This document shows positions 18,298 to 26,132 of a stretch of DNA of 64,000 nucleotides, in pieces. Below the pieces are notes generated by a model. The model was given only the letters and a program-made list of their open reading frames with translations. It was not told where the DNA came from and ran no database searches. Origin of the DNA: Bacteroidota bacterium (GTDB lineage: Bacteria; Bacteroidota; Bacteroidia; UKL13-3); contig JAZKBU010000003.1 of NCBI GenBank assembly GCA_040388375.1, positions 124,001-188,000 on the forward strand, read 5' to 3'. Every line of letters begins with the position of its first letter. Within the stretch, counting starts at the first letter, position 1. Both the position numbers and the translations under genes were made by a program.

Positions 18298-19047
18298 TTA
18301 TAAAACCTCCATTATTCGTTTTATCAACCTGAGCTTGTGGCTGTATTTTTTACTTTCATTATTAATAATACCAAAATTATCTATTTTATCAATACGTACT
18401 TTGCCACTGGCATGTATAATGGTTTCATTGTCCAGCAAAATACCTACATGCGTAATGCGCCCTTCTTCATTATCAAAAAAGGCTAAATCGCCTAATTTTG
18501 CTTCGCTTAAAAAAGCAAGAGTTTGCCCTTGCTCTGCTTGTTGGTATGCATCGCGTTTCAATAAAAAACCATATTGTTTAAATACACTTTGCGTAAATCC
18601 GCTACAGTCAATTCCCCAGGCAGTTCGTCCGCCCCAGAGGTAAGTAGTATTTAAAAACTGTTTAGCTATATCAATAAATGGTAAAAACGTTTCTTTGTAA
18701 TCTAGTTGAAAATGCTGATTGGCAATGGTAAATGATTGGTGTCCATATATACAGCTACCGGCAGGTACCAGCATATTAGTACCATTTATTTGTACACTTA
18801 ACTGAGGATAGCTTTTAACTATACTCACATTGGTAAGATTATGGAGTTCTTGTTCGCTTATAGTATCATATTGTCCTTCACTTATCCAGCCGGTATAATG
18901 GTCGTCAAAAGTTTCAATTTTTATCCAATCAGCCTGTTGGTGAAGTACTTTATATTTTTCGCCAAATAACACTTGGCTCACCATTTCACTTTTGCTTGTA
19001 GGCTGTTCTCTTAACGGGATAAGTGGAAGTAAACAAATGCCAAACAT
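18298..19047 (-). CDS. SH3 plus NlpC/P60 (C40) peptidase
   Basis: A 249-residue protein with an N-terminal bacterial SH3-like region (ICLLPLIPLREQPTSKSEMVSQVLFGE to about residue 60), a second SH3-like stretch, and a C-terminal NlpC/P60 papain-like domain. The triad is visible as Cys148 (GIDCSGFTQ), His200 (ITHVGILL) and His212 (IIHASG). Such enzymes cleave gamma-D-glutamyl-diaminopimelate bonds in peptidoglycan peptides. There is no convincing signal peptide, so recycling of muropeptides inside the cell is a reasonable inference. It is divergent from the Hpt gene with a 52-base gap. Confidence 0.88.
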   Translation of the reverse strand: MFGICLLPLIPLREQPTSKSEMVSQVLFGEKYKVLHQQADWIKIETFDDHYTGWISEGQYDTISEQELHNLTNVSIVKSYPQLSVQINGTNMLVPAGSCIYGHQSFTIANQHFQLDYKETFLPFIDIAKQFLNTTYLWGGRTAWGIDCSGFTQSVFKQYGFLLKRDAYQQAEQGQTLAFLSEAKLGDLAFFDNEEGRITHVGILLDNETIIHASGKVRIDKIDNFGIINNESKKYSHKLRLIKRIMEVL

Positions 19048-19099
19048 ATTTTTTATATTTAAATTAAATCGTTTATTTGTACAAATCTAATTAAAAAAC

Positions 19100-19444
19100 A
19101 TGAGTAATATAGACCTTACCTATTTAAATGAAATATCAGGTGGCGATAACGCCTTTATTCGCGAAATGCTTGATTTGTTTTTAAATACTACGGCTATTGA
19201 AGTAAACGATTTTGACCCATTATTGGCGAATCAAAATTATGAAGGAATAGGCCAATTGGCGCATAAAATGAAAGCCCCTATACAAATGCTAGGTGCAAGT
19301 GATTTGTTTGAAAAAGTACGCGCATTGGAAGCAATTGGTAAGAATAAAACCAATTTAGAAAGCGTTCCCAATTTAATTAATGAAATAAAAGTAAGCATTG
19401 ATAATTTGAAAATTGAAATTGGTCAATTATTGCTTACTATGTAA
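19100..19444 (+). CDS. Stand-alone Hpt (histidine phosphotransfer) domain protein
   Basis: A 114-residue all-helical protein consisting of one Hpt domain. The phospho-accepting histidine is His55 in QLAHKMKAPIQMLGA, matching the AHxLKG...LGA pattern with Lys-Ala in place of Lys-Gly/Ser. Hpt proteins relay phosphate between response-regulator receiver domains in phosphorelays. No kinase or response regulator lies nearby, so this is an orphan component. The first helix (FIREMLDLFLNT) is typical. Terminator follows. Confidence 0.85.
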   Translation: MSNIDLTYLNEISGGDNAFIREMLDLFLNTTAIEVNDFDPLLANQNYEGIGQLAHKMKAPIQMLGASDLFEKVRALEAIGKNKTNLESVPNLINEIKVSIDNLKIEIGQLLLTM

Positions 19445-19465
19445 GAAGCTAAAACGATAGAAACT

Positions 19466-19503
19466 AAAAAATCCCGACACTTTTTAAAGTATCGGGATTT
19501 TTT
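19466..19503. terminator. Bidirectional terminator between hpt and rpmA
   Basis: AAATCCCGACACTTT pairs with AAAGTATCGGGATTT. On the plus strand there is one C-A mismatch, while on the minus strand it becomes a G-U pair. It is therefore a better terminator for rpmA, with T-runs on both sides. Confidence 0.8.
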
Positions 19504-19525
19504 ATTGGATTAATGTTTTATATAA

Positions 19526-19798
19526 TTAAGCTTCAGCTTTTTCAGCTAAAGGTTTAATAGAAACATAACTACGATCGTTAGCTTTTTTACGGAAAACAAC
19601 GGTTCCATCAATTAAAGCAAATAATGTATGGTCTTTTCCAATTCCTACATTATCACCTGGGTGATGTTTTGTTCCGCGTTGACGAATAATGATATTGCCA
19701 GCGTCAGCTCTTTGACCACCAAATATTTTAACGCCTAAACGCTTACTGTGCGATTCGCGTCCGTTTTTCGAACTACCTACACCTTTCTTGTGAGCCAT
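19526..19798 (-). CDS. rpmA: Ribosomal protein L27
   Basis: A 90-residue large-subunit protein located near the peptidyl transferase centre. Conserved sequence includes [43 protein letters not shown] and HTLFALIDG. It starts directly with the mature MAHKKG form, without the cleaved N-terminal extension known in Firmicutes. It lies 30 bases downstream of rplU in the conserved rplU-rpmA order. Confidence 0.98.
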   Translation of the reverse strand: MAHKKGVGSSKNGRESHSKRLGVKIFGGQRADAGNIIIRQRGTKHHPGDNVGIGKDHTLFALIDGTVVFRKKANDRSYVSIKPLAEKAEA

Positions 19799-19828
19799 GG
19801 TATTTAAATTTTTTTAGTTAAACAATAA

Positions 19829-20140
19829 TTAAGCGTTTATAGCTTCAATTTGAATTTGGGTGAAACATTGACGATGTCCATTCAATTTTCTGTAACCTTT
19901 TCTGCGTTTTTTCTTAAACACAATTACTTTGTCACCTTTTAAATGGGTTAAAACTTTCGCTTTAACATTTGCGCCTGATACGGTTGGCAAACCTACGGTT
20001 ACTGAGCTACCATTATCTAATAGCAGAACCTTGTCGAATTGAACACTGGCGCCTTCTTCGTGCTGTAAACGGTGTACATACACTTTTTGGTCTTTTTCAA
20101 CTTTAAATTGTTGGCCAGCAATTTCTACGATTGCGTACAT
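19829..20140 (-). CDS. rplU: Ribosomal protein L21
   Basis: A 103-residue 50S subunit protein that contacts 23S rRNA. Signatures: [37 protein letters not shown] and the basic C-terminal [16 protein letters not shown]. First gene of the rplU-rpmA operon. The 89-base gap to the alpha/beta hydrolase gene upstream presumably holds the operon promoter; no clean TAnnTTTG box stands out there. Confidence 0.98.
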   Translation of the reverse strand: MYAIVEIAGQQFKVEKDQKVYVHRLQHEEGASVQFDKVLLLDNGSSVTVGLPTVSGANVKAKVLTHLKGDKVIVFKKKRRKGYRKLNGHRQCFTQIQIEAINA

Positions 20141-20229
20141 GATTTATTAATTTTAAATTTTTAAGGGCTGCGAATATATGCTAATCTTATTTAAATCCAA
20201 ATACTTAATCAAATAATTTTGAATAAGTA

Positions 20230-21099
20230 TCAAATTCGTTTTTCAATAAATGCCTGAATAGCAGCATTTACCTCATCACTTTTTTCAATTTGTACAAAAT
20301 GGCCTGCATTTTTTAAAAGCAGTACCTCGCTGTTTTCTATTAAAGCTTCCGCTTTTTTTGCAATGCTGCTCACCGTTTCGGTAGGATGCAGTAACAGGTT
20401 GGGAATCATTGCATCGTTTTCTCCAAAAATAATAAGTGTTTCCTGATTTATTTGGGGCAAAAACTGTTGTACTTGCTCTGATAGCATGCCATTAATGGAA
20501 GCCGTAATCATTTGCTGCCAATTGCCCGTTTTTTGTAAAGGAATAAAAGCTTTTGATTCGTCAATTACTTTATTAATAAGCTTATGATCAAAACGATAAA
20601 AGCTTTGTTTAATCGCATTTTCCAAATAAAACTCATTGCTGTACATAAATTGCCCCATCTGAATACTTTGGTTAACCATCATTTTATCCAACTCAGAAAA
20701 GTACTCAAGCCCGCTTGCTGCTATTAAAACAAGTTTACTAACCAAATGCGGATAGCGCAAGGCAAACACCATGGCTATATGCCCACCCATACTGTGCCCT
20801 ACTAAATGAATAGTTTCCAATTGCAAAACATCTATTAATTTTTTGATGCATTCGGCATAAAAAAACATGCTGTATGGATAGTTTCCATGGCTTGAGTTTC
20901 CGTTACCGGGCAAATCAATGGCTATGCAACGAAACTTTTTAGAAAGGTTTTCTGTTGTATAATTCCAAATTCCTTTGTGATTACCTAAACCATGAATAAA
21001 TAAAATAGTTTGTTTCCCTTTGCCTGATTCATTGTAGGCAATTTCTATATCAGATGTGATGAATGTTTTGTTCAATTTAATAATATAAGCGAGTGGCAA
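20230..21099 (-). CDS. Alpha/beta hydrolase
   Basis: A 289-residue alpha/beta-hydrolase fold protein. The oxyanion region is FIHGLGNHKGIW, the nucleophile elbow GHSMGG has Ser103, the acid is likely in FGENDAMIP and the catalytic histidine is in NAGHFVQIEK. It resembles small esterase or carboxylester/C-C hydrolases, but the substrate cannot be read from sequence. The start is uncertain: the frame opens with TTG at 21099, and another TTG at 21075 would shorten it by eight residues; no suitable ATG exists. The palindrome upstream of lon lies in its divergent promoter region. Confidence 0.85.
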   Translation of the reverse strand: MPLAYIIKLNKTFITSDIEIAYNESGKGKQTILFIHGLGNHKGIWNYTTENLSKKFRCIAIDLPGNGNSSHGNYPYSMFFYAECIKKLIDVLQLETIHLVGHSMGGHIAMVFALRYPHLVSKLVLIAASGLEYFSELDKMMVNQSIQMGQFMYSNEFYLENAIKQSFYRFDHKLINKVIDESKAFIPLQKTGNWQQMITASINGMLSEQVQQFLPQINQETLIIFGENDAMIPNLLLHPTETVSSIAKKAEALIENSEVLLLKNAGHFVQIEKSDEVNAAIQAFIEKRI

Positions 21100-21175
21100 G
21101 TTATTTTAATTATTTAATTAGACTTATGTTTAAATAAGAATTAGAAAAATAAAGCAACTAAATAAAAGGTAAAGG

Positions 21176-21200
21176 TATTTGGCACTTGAATTGCCAAATA
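21176..21200 (+). promoter_or_regulatory. Perfect palindrome overlapping a sigma-54-like -24/-12 element upstream of lon
   Basis: TATTTGGCA, seven bases, then TGCCAAATA form a perfect 25-base inverted repeat. Within it, TTGGCAC-N5-TTGC matches the -24/-12 consensus with the required GG-N10-GC spacing. The lon ATG lies 34 bases downstream. It could be a sigma-54 promoter, a repressor operator, or both. On the minus strand the GG-N10-GC spacing is also present but with a poorer -12 match. Confidence 0.55.
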
Positions 21201-21233
21201 TTAATTCCTTAAAAAATAATCACCGTAATATAA

Positions 21234-23711
21234 ATGATAAATATACCTGAAGACGTTAATTTTGAAGAGTGGGCAGATAATGACGATGATGATTCCACCG
21301 GTATTCCGATAACACTTGATGATAAAGATTTATTGGTAAACGTGGAAGATTTGCCCGAAGTGCTGCCAATTTTGCCGCTTCGTAATACAGTTCTGTTTCC
21401 AATGATGGCATTACCTGTTAGTATTGGACGCGAAAAATCCAATAAACTGATTAAAGATGCTAAGAAAAACAAATCGTATATTTTAGTTGTAACCCAAAAA
21501 AACATAAAAGCAGATGAACCGGAAATTGGCGATTTGTACAAAATTGGGACTTTAGCCAAAGTATTAAAGGTTATTAAACTCCCCAATAACCAAGAGACGG
21601 TTTTTTTACAAGGTATTAAGCAAATAAGCCTGCATGATATTACTGAAACAGAACCTTATCTAAAAGGTACATTTACGGTAAATGAGCAATTGGTTGATAC
21701 AGAGGATAGCAATACGCGCGATTTAATAACAACCATTAAAACATTAGCTACTGAGTTAATTCAATTGCATGGCGCTTTTTCGCCAGAAATGGCTAGTGGC
21801 ATTAAACGTATTGACAATCCATTGTTATTGATGGCATTGGTAGCTACTAATTTAAATGCAGAAGTAGAGTCGAAACAACGTATTTTAGAGAATGATTCCT
21901 TGGGTAAAATGGCTCAGGTGCTGGTTGAGTTAATGATGGCTGAAAAAGAGTTGTTACAACTTAAAAATAAAATACAAGACAAAGTACGTGGAGATTTGGA
22001 TAAGCAGCAACGCGAATTTTTCCTTCACCAACAAATTAAAGCTATTAATGAAGAGCTGGGCTCAGAAAGCCCGGAGCAGGAAATTGAAACCTTAAAAGCA
22101 AGAGCTAAGGATAAAAAATGGCAACCGGAAATAGCAGAAGCATTTAATAAAGAACTGGAGCGTTTGAAAAGAATTAATCCAATGGCTCCTGATTATAGTA
22201 TTCAGGTTAATTACTTAAATACCTTGTTGGATTTGCCATGGGATGAAACAACAAACGATAACTTTGATTTAAAAAGAGCAGAAAGCATTTTAAATGAAGA
22301 CCATTTTGGGTTAGAAAAAGTAAAACAACGTATATTAGAATACCTGGCAGTTTTAAAACTAAAAGGCGATATGAAAAGCCCTATACTTTGTTTGTACGGC
22401 CCTCCGGGAGTCGGTAAAACAAGTTTGGGCAAATCAATTGCCAAGGCTTTAGACAGGAAATATGCACGTATAGCATTGGGTGGTTTGCATGATGAAAGCG
22501 AAGTGCGCGGACACCGTAGAACTTACATAGGAGCTATGCCGGGGCGTATTATTCAAAACCTGAAAAAAGTAAAAAGCAATAATCCTGTTTTTGTATTAGA
22601 TGAAATTGATAAAATACAAACCAGTTTCAGAGGCGATCCTTCCAGTGCATTATTAGAAGTATTAGATCCAGAACAAAACGGAACTTTCTACGATAATTTT
22701 GTAGAGATAGATTATGACTTATCAAAAGTAATGTTTATAGCTACCGCTAATAATTTAGATGCTGTTCAGCCTGCTTTGTTAGACAGGATGGAGATTATAG
22801 AAATTAACGGATATACTTTAGAAGAGAAAGTAGAAATAGCCAAAAAATATTTAATTCCAAAACAGGAATTGAATCATGGTTTGAAGAAAAACAGCTTTGA
22901 ACTAAGTAATGAAGTGTTGGAAAAAATTGTAGATGGCTACACCAGAGAAAGTGGTGTACGTGGTTTAGAGAAAAAAATAGCTGCTATTGCAAGGCATATT
23001 GCTATGCAAAAAGTAATGTTTAAGAAAAACAAAAAAACAATTGACTTAACAGATATTCAAACCATTTTAGGGGTTGAGCGTGGCGATAAAGAAATGTATC
23101 AGGGTAATGATGTGGCAGGAGTAGTTACAGGTTTAGCCTGGACAAGTGTAGGGGGTGAAATACTTTTTATTGAAAGTAGTTTAACTAGGGGAGCAGGCAA
23201 ACTTACATTAACAGGCCATTTAGGCGATGTAATGAAAGAATCAGCTATTACTGCATTAACTTTTCTGAAAGCACATTGCGATTATTTGGGTATAGACCCG
23301 AAGGTATTTGACAAGTTTGATATACATATACATGTGCCTGCAGGAGCGGTTCCTAAAGACGGTCCATCAGCAGGTATTACCATGCTTACTTCATTAGCCA
23401 GTTTATTTACCCAACGCAAAGTAAAACCTCAATTGGCTATGACCGGTGAGATTACTTTACGCGGAAAAGTATTGCCAATTGGAGGTGTAAAAGAAAAAAT
23501 ATTGGCAGCTAAGCGAGCAGGAATTAACCATATAATTTTATGCGAAGCCAATAGAAAAGATGTAGAGGAAATAAGTAAACATTATTTAAATGATTTAACT
23601 TTTCACTATGTAAAAAATATGCTTGAAGTTATTGATTATGCTTTGCTTGATGAAAAAGTAGAGCACCCTGTAAATATGACTATTGAAGAAGTAAAACCCA
23701 CTGAAAAATAG
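21234..23711 (+). CDS. lon: ATP-dependent protease Lon (endopeptidase La)
   Basis: An 825-residue cytoplasmic AAA+ protease degrading misfolded and regulatory proteins. Order: LON substrate-binding N-domain (LPILPLRNTVLFPMM from about 41), a coiled coil (about 200-300), the AAA+ module with Walker A GPPGVGKT at 389-396 and Walker B FVLDEIDK, a sensor region, and the C-terminal serine-lysine protease domain. Catalytic Ser712 sits in PKDGPSAGI and Lys755 in GGVKEKILAAKRAG, with the normal 43-residue separation. It is complete. An acidic N-terminal leader (FEEWADNDDDD) is a feature of Bacteroidota Lon. The -24/-12-like palindrome upstream may control it. Confidence 0.98.
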   Translation: MINIPEDVNFEEWADNDDDDSTGIPITLDDKDLLVNVEDLPEVLPILPLRNTVLFPMMALPVSIGREKSNKLIKDAKKNKSYILVVTQKNIKADEPEIGDLYKIGTLAKVLKVIKLPNNQETVFLQGIKQISLHDITETEPYLKGTFTVNEQLVDTEDSNTRDLITTIKTLATELIQLHGAFSPEMASGIKRIDNPLLLMALVATNLNAEVESKQRILENDSLGKMAQVLVELMMAEKELLQLKNKIQDKVRGDLDKQQREFFLHQQIKAINEELGSESPEQEIETLKARAKDKKWQPEIAEAFNKELERLKRINPMAPDYSIQVNYLNTLLDLPWDETTNDNFDLKRAESILNEDHFGLEKVKQRILEYLAVLKLKGDMKSPILCLYGPPGVGKTSLGKSIAKALDRKYARIALGGLHDESEVRGHRRTYIGAMPGRIIQNLKKVKSNNPVFVLDEIDKIQTSFRGDPSSALLEVLDPEQNGTFYDNFVEIDYDLSKVMFIATANNLDAVQPALLDRMEIIEINGYTLEEKVEIAKKYLIPKQELNHGLKKNSFELSNEVLEKIVDGYTRESGVRGLEKKIAAIARHIAMQKVMFKKNKKTIDLTDIQTILGVERGDKEMYQGNDVAGVVTGLAWTSVGGEILFIESSLTRGAGKLTLTGHLGDVMKESAITALTFLKAHCDYLGIDPKVFDKFDIHIHVPAGAVPKDGPSAGITMLTSLASLFTQRKVKPQLAMTGEITLRGKVLPIGGVKEKILAAKRAGINHIILCEANRKDVEEISKHYLNDLTFHYVKNMLEVIDYALLDEKVEHPVNMTIEEVKPTEK

Positions 23712-23763
23712 ATTTTATTGAATACCTGATTTTACCGTGCATCAATAGAAAATGTATAAAAAT

Positions 23764-23798
23764 AAAAAGACCTGCATATTGCAGGTCTTTTTATTTTT
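23764..23798 (+). terminator. Rho-independent terminator after lon
   Basis: AAAAAGACCTGCA / TGCAGGTCTTTTT is a perfect stem with a three-base loop, followed by ATTTTT. Confidence 0.9.
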
Positions 23799-23908
23799 AG
23801 GGTGCTGAATAATAACTTGAAATCGCAGTGATTGATGAGGTTTGCGATTAAATAAGTTTTTTTAATGGGTAAAATTATGCTAATTGCAGAAACTAAAATT
23901 TATAATAC

Positions 23909-24358
23909 ATGAAAAAATTATTATTGATTACAGTAACTATAATTTCTAGTTTGTTTACTGCATTTGCACAACAAAATAACGATGATATAGTTGGTGTTTG
24001 GGAAACAGGTAATGGCAAAGCGAGAGTAAAAATTGATAAAGTAGGCGATTACTATTTTGGTAGAATTATTTGGTTAAAAGAACCATTGAGCGTAGATGGA
24101 AAACCCAAAGTAGATAAGAACAATAAAGATGTGAACAAGCGCAATACACCTATACTAGGTTTAAGACTAGTAGGTGGTTTTAAATGGGAAAGTGAAAACC
24201 GTTGGGAGGGAGGAACCATTTACGATCCGGAAACAGGAAATGAGTATAAATGTAATATTACACTGGTAGATAAAAACACCATGAATATAAGAGGTTATAT
24301 TGGTATAAGTATGTTTGGGCGAACCGATACCTGGAAACGCATAGAACAAAAGAAATAG
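23909..24358 (+). CDS. DUF2147 family exported protein
   Basis: A 149-residue protein with a signal peptide (cleavage after about TAFAQ, residue 21) and a single DUF2147 domain, a small lipocalin-like beta-barrel. Family signatures are DDIVGVWETGNGKARVKI, YFGRIIWLKEP, PILGLRLVGGFKW, WEGGTIYDPETGNEYKC and a final RTDTWKRI. It is predicted to be periplasmic. The biochemical role of the family is unknown, though ligand binding is plausible from the fold. Monocistronic, between the lon terminator and the glycosyltransferase gene. Confidence 0.88.
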   Translation: MKKLLLITVTIISSLFTAFAQQNNDDIVGVWETGNGKARVKIDKVGDYYFGRIIWLKEPLSVDGKPKVDKNNKDVNKRNTPILGLRLVGGFKWESENRWEGGTIYDPETGNEYKCNITLVDKNTMNIRGYIGISMFGRTDTWKRIEQKK

Positions 24359-24469
24359 ATTTTAAAACCTGCCTAAAAAGAAGACTATTTGTTGTCTAAT
24401 GAAGAGAGCCTGTGAATAGTTGAAAATTGAGTTTAGGATTTTCGTACGCATTCTATATTTTCGCCCCGC

Positions 24470-25408
24470 ATGAGTAAGCAATCATTATCTGTAATTATTC
24501 CTTGTTATAATGAGGAGCTTATGATAGAAAAAACCTATCAAAGAGTAAAAAACGTTGTTAACCAATTGGCAATGGTTGATACACAGATAATTTTTATAAA
24601 TGATGGAAGTAAAGATCAAACAGCTAATCAGTTAAATAAAATAGCAGCTAATGATAATCAGGTATTTGTAATACATTTTTCCAGAAATTTCGGACATCAG
24701 GCAGCGGTAACAGCCGGTATTAATAATTGCAATACAGATATAGCTATCATTATAGATGCTGATTTACAGGATCCACCGGAGTTATTTGGTGAAATGATTG
24801 ACTTATACAATTCTTCAGCGTGCAATGCCATTTACTGTGTTCGAAAATCAAGGCCGGGTGAAACCTGGTTTAAAAAAATAACCGCTAAATATTTTTACCG
24901 CTTAATGGATAGGTTAAGCGAAGTACCTATTCCGCTTGACACGGGTGATTTTCGCTTGATAGATAGCCATATTATAAACGAATTTAAACAGTTAACAGAA
25001 AGCAATAAATTTGTACGTGGTTTAATAAGTTGGATAGGTTTTGTACAAATACCTTTTTACTACGAACGCCATGAACGCGAAGAAGGCGAAACAAAATACC
25101 CATTGAAAAAAATGATACGTTTTGCTTTGAATGGTATTATGTATTTTTCGAAAAAGCCACTTAAAATTTCCATTCAGTTAGGCTTAATGAGCACCCTGTT
25201 AGCCTTGGTACTTTTAATATACATACTATACGGCTATTTTGTAAGCGGGGAGGCTGTAGCCGGTTGGGCCAGTACTTTAACAATAGTTATTTTCTTTGGA
25301 GGTATTCAGCTGCTTACCATAGGTTTAGTAGCTCAGTATATTGCCAATATTTTTGACGAAGTAAAAGGCAGACCGGATTATATAATTGCTAAAAAAGTAA
25401 ATTTTTAA
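24470..25408 (+). CDS. Glycosyltransferase family 2, DPM1/GtrB-like, with two C-terminal membrane segments
   Basis: A 312-residue membrane-associated enzyme. The GT-A domain shows SVIIPCYNEE, IFINDGSKDQT, the metal-binding DADLQDPPEL and a GDFRLID acceptor region. Two C-terminal hydrophobic segments (about 230-255 and 265-290) end in a polar tail GRPDYIIAK. Proteins of this layout transfer a sugar from a nucleotide donor to undecaprenyl phosphate, supplying lipid-linked sugar for periplasmic glycosyltransferases. It lies one gene upstream of the GT51/DUF2079 cluster, which may consume such a donor (inference). A TATATTTTCG element sits just before the ATG. Confidence 0.88.
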   Translation: MSKQSLSVIIPCYNEELMIEKTYQRVKNVVNQLAMVDTQIIFINDGSKDQTANQLNKIAANDNQVFVIHFSRNFGHQAAVTAGINNCNTDIAIIIDADLQDPPELFGEMIDLYNSSACNAIYCVRKSRPGETWFKKITAKYFYRLMDRLSEVPIPLDTGDFRLIDSHIINEFKQLTESNKFVRGLISWIGFVQIPFYYERHEREEGETKYPLKKMIRFALNGIMYFSKKPLKISIQLGLMSTLLALVLLIYILYGYFVSGEAVAGWASTLTIVIFFGGIQLLTIGLVAQYIANIFDEVKGRPDYIIAKKVNF

Positions 25409-25466
25409 ATTAGTATCTTGCCGACCTTAAGTTAAATTAAATTAATATTCAAATAAAAATTATACC

Positions 25467-26033
25467 ATGAGTGACCCACGTTTAAAACCAGTATTAGATA
25501 GATTGAAAGAAGAAATGGATTTTGCCATAGAGCATGCCAACAGTGAATTTACTAAAATAAGAGCTGGAAAATCACACCCGAGTATGGTAGATGCGGTAAA
25601 GGTTGATTCATACGGTCAATTAGTGCCTATTAACCAGGTCGCTAATATTAGCACGCCTGATGCAAAAACAATTACTATTCAACCTTGGGAAAAATCAATG
25701 ATACAAGCCATTGAAAAAGGAATTGTTATTGCCAATTTAGGTTTTAACCCTACTAATGATGGTACTTTAATTCGTATTATTTTACCACCATTAACAGAAG
25801 AGCGCAGACGCGAAATTGCTAAGAAAGCAAAAGGCGAATCGGAAAACGCTAAAATAGCTGTTAGAAATATTAGAAAAGAAATAAACGAAACCATTAAGAA
25901 ACTACAAAAAGATGGTTTAGCTGAAGATGAAGCTAAAACGGCTGAAGCAGGTGTACAAAAAACCACAGATGCTTATATTAAAAAAATTGATGATCTTTTA
26001 GCTGTTAAAGAGGCTGAGATTATGCATGTATAA
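25467..26033 (+). CDS. frr: Ribosome recycling factor
   Basis: A 188-residue factor that dissociates post-termination ribosomes with EF-G. Typical sequence includes IRAGKSHPSMVDAVKVDSYG, PLNQVANI-like region PINQVANIS, TITIQPWEKSMIQAIEKGI, LGFNPTNDGTLIRIILPPLTEERR and the C-terminal helical arm. It is complete at normal length. A TATCTTGCC element, a one-base-short version of the -7 box, precedes the gene by about 45 bases. Confidence 0.98.
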   Translation: MSDPRLKPVLDRLKEEMDFAIEHANSEFTKIRAGKSHPSMVDAVKVDSYGQLVPINQVANISTPDAKTITIQPWEKSMIQAIEKGIVIANLGFNPTNDGTLIRIILPPLTEERRREIAKKAKGESENAKIAVRNIRKEINETIKKLQKDGLAEDEAKTAEAGVQKTTDAYIKKIDDLLAVKEAEIMHV

Positions 26034-26063
26034 TTAATTGGTTAATTACTAATTATTTATTCG

Positions 26064-26108
26064 CAATGGTTGGGTTAGTTTGGTGCTTTCTCAACCATTG
26101 TTATTTTT
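26064..26108 (+). terminator. Possible terminator/hairpin after frr
   Basis: CAATGGTTG and CAACCATTG form a perfect 9-bp stem with a 19-base loop followed by TTATTTTT. The large loop makes it a weaker terminator than others in the window; it also sits in the leader of the next gene. Confidence 0.5.
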
Positions 26109-26132
26109 AACAATTATATTTAAAGAGAGCCT

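Noticed and set aside
18194-18643. Plus-strand open frame over the peroxiredoxin and NlpC gene starts
   Set aside because: Overlaps two well-supported genes on the other strand and shows no recognisable domain.
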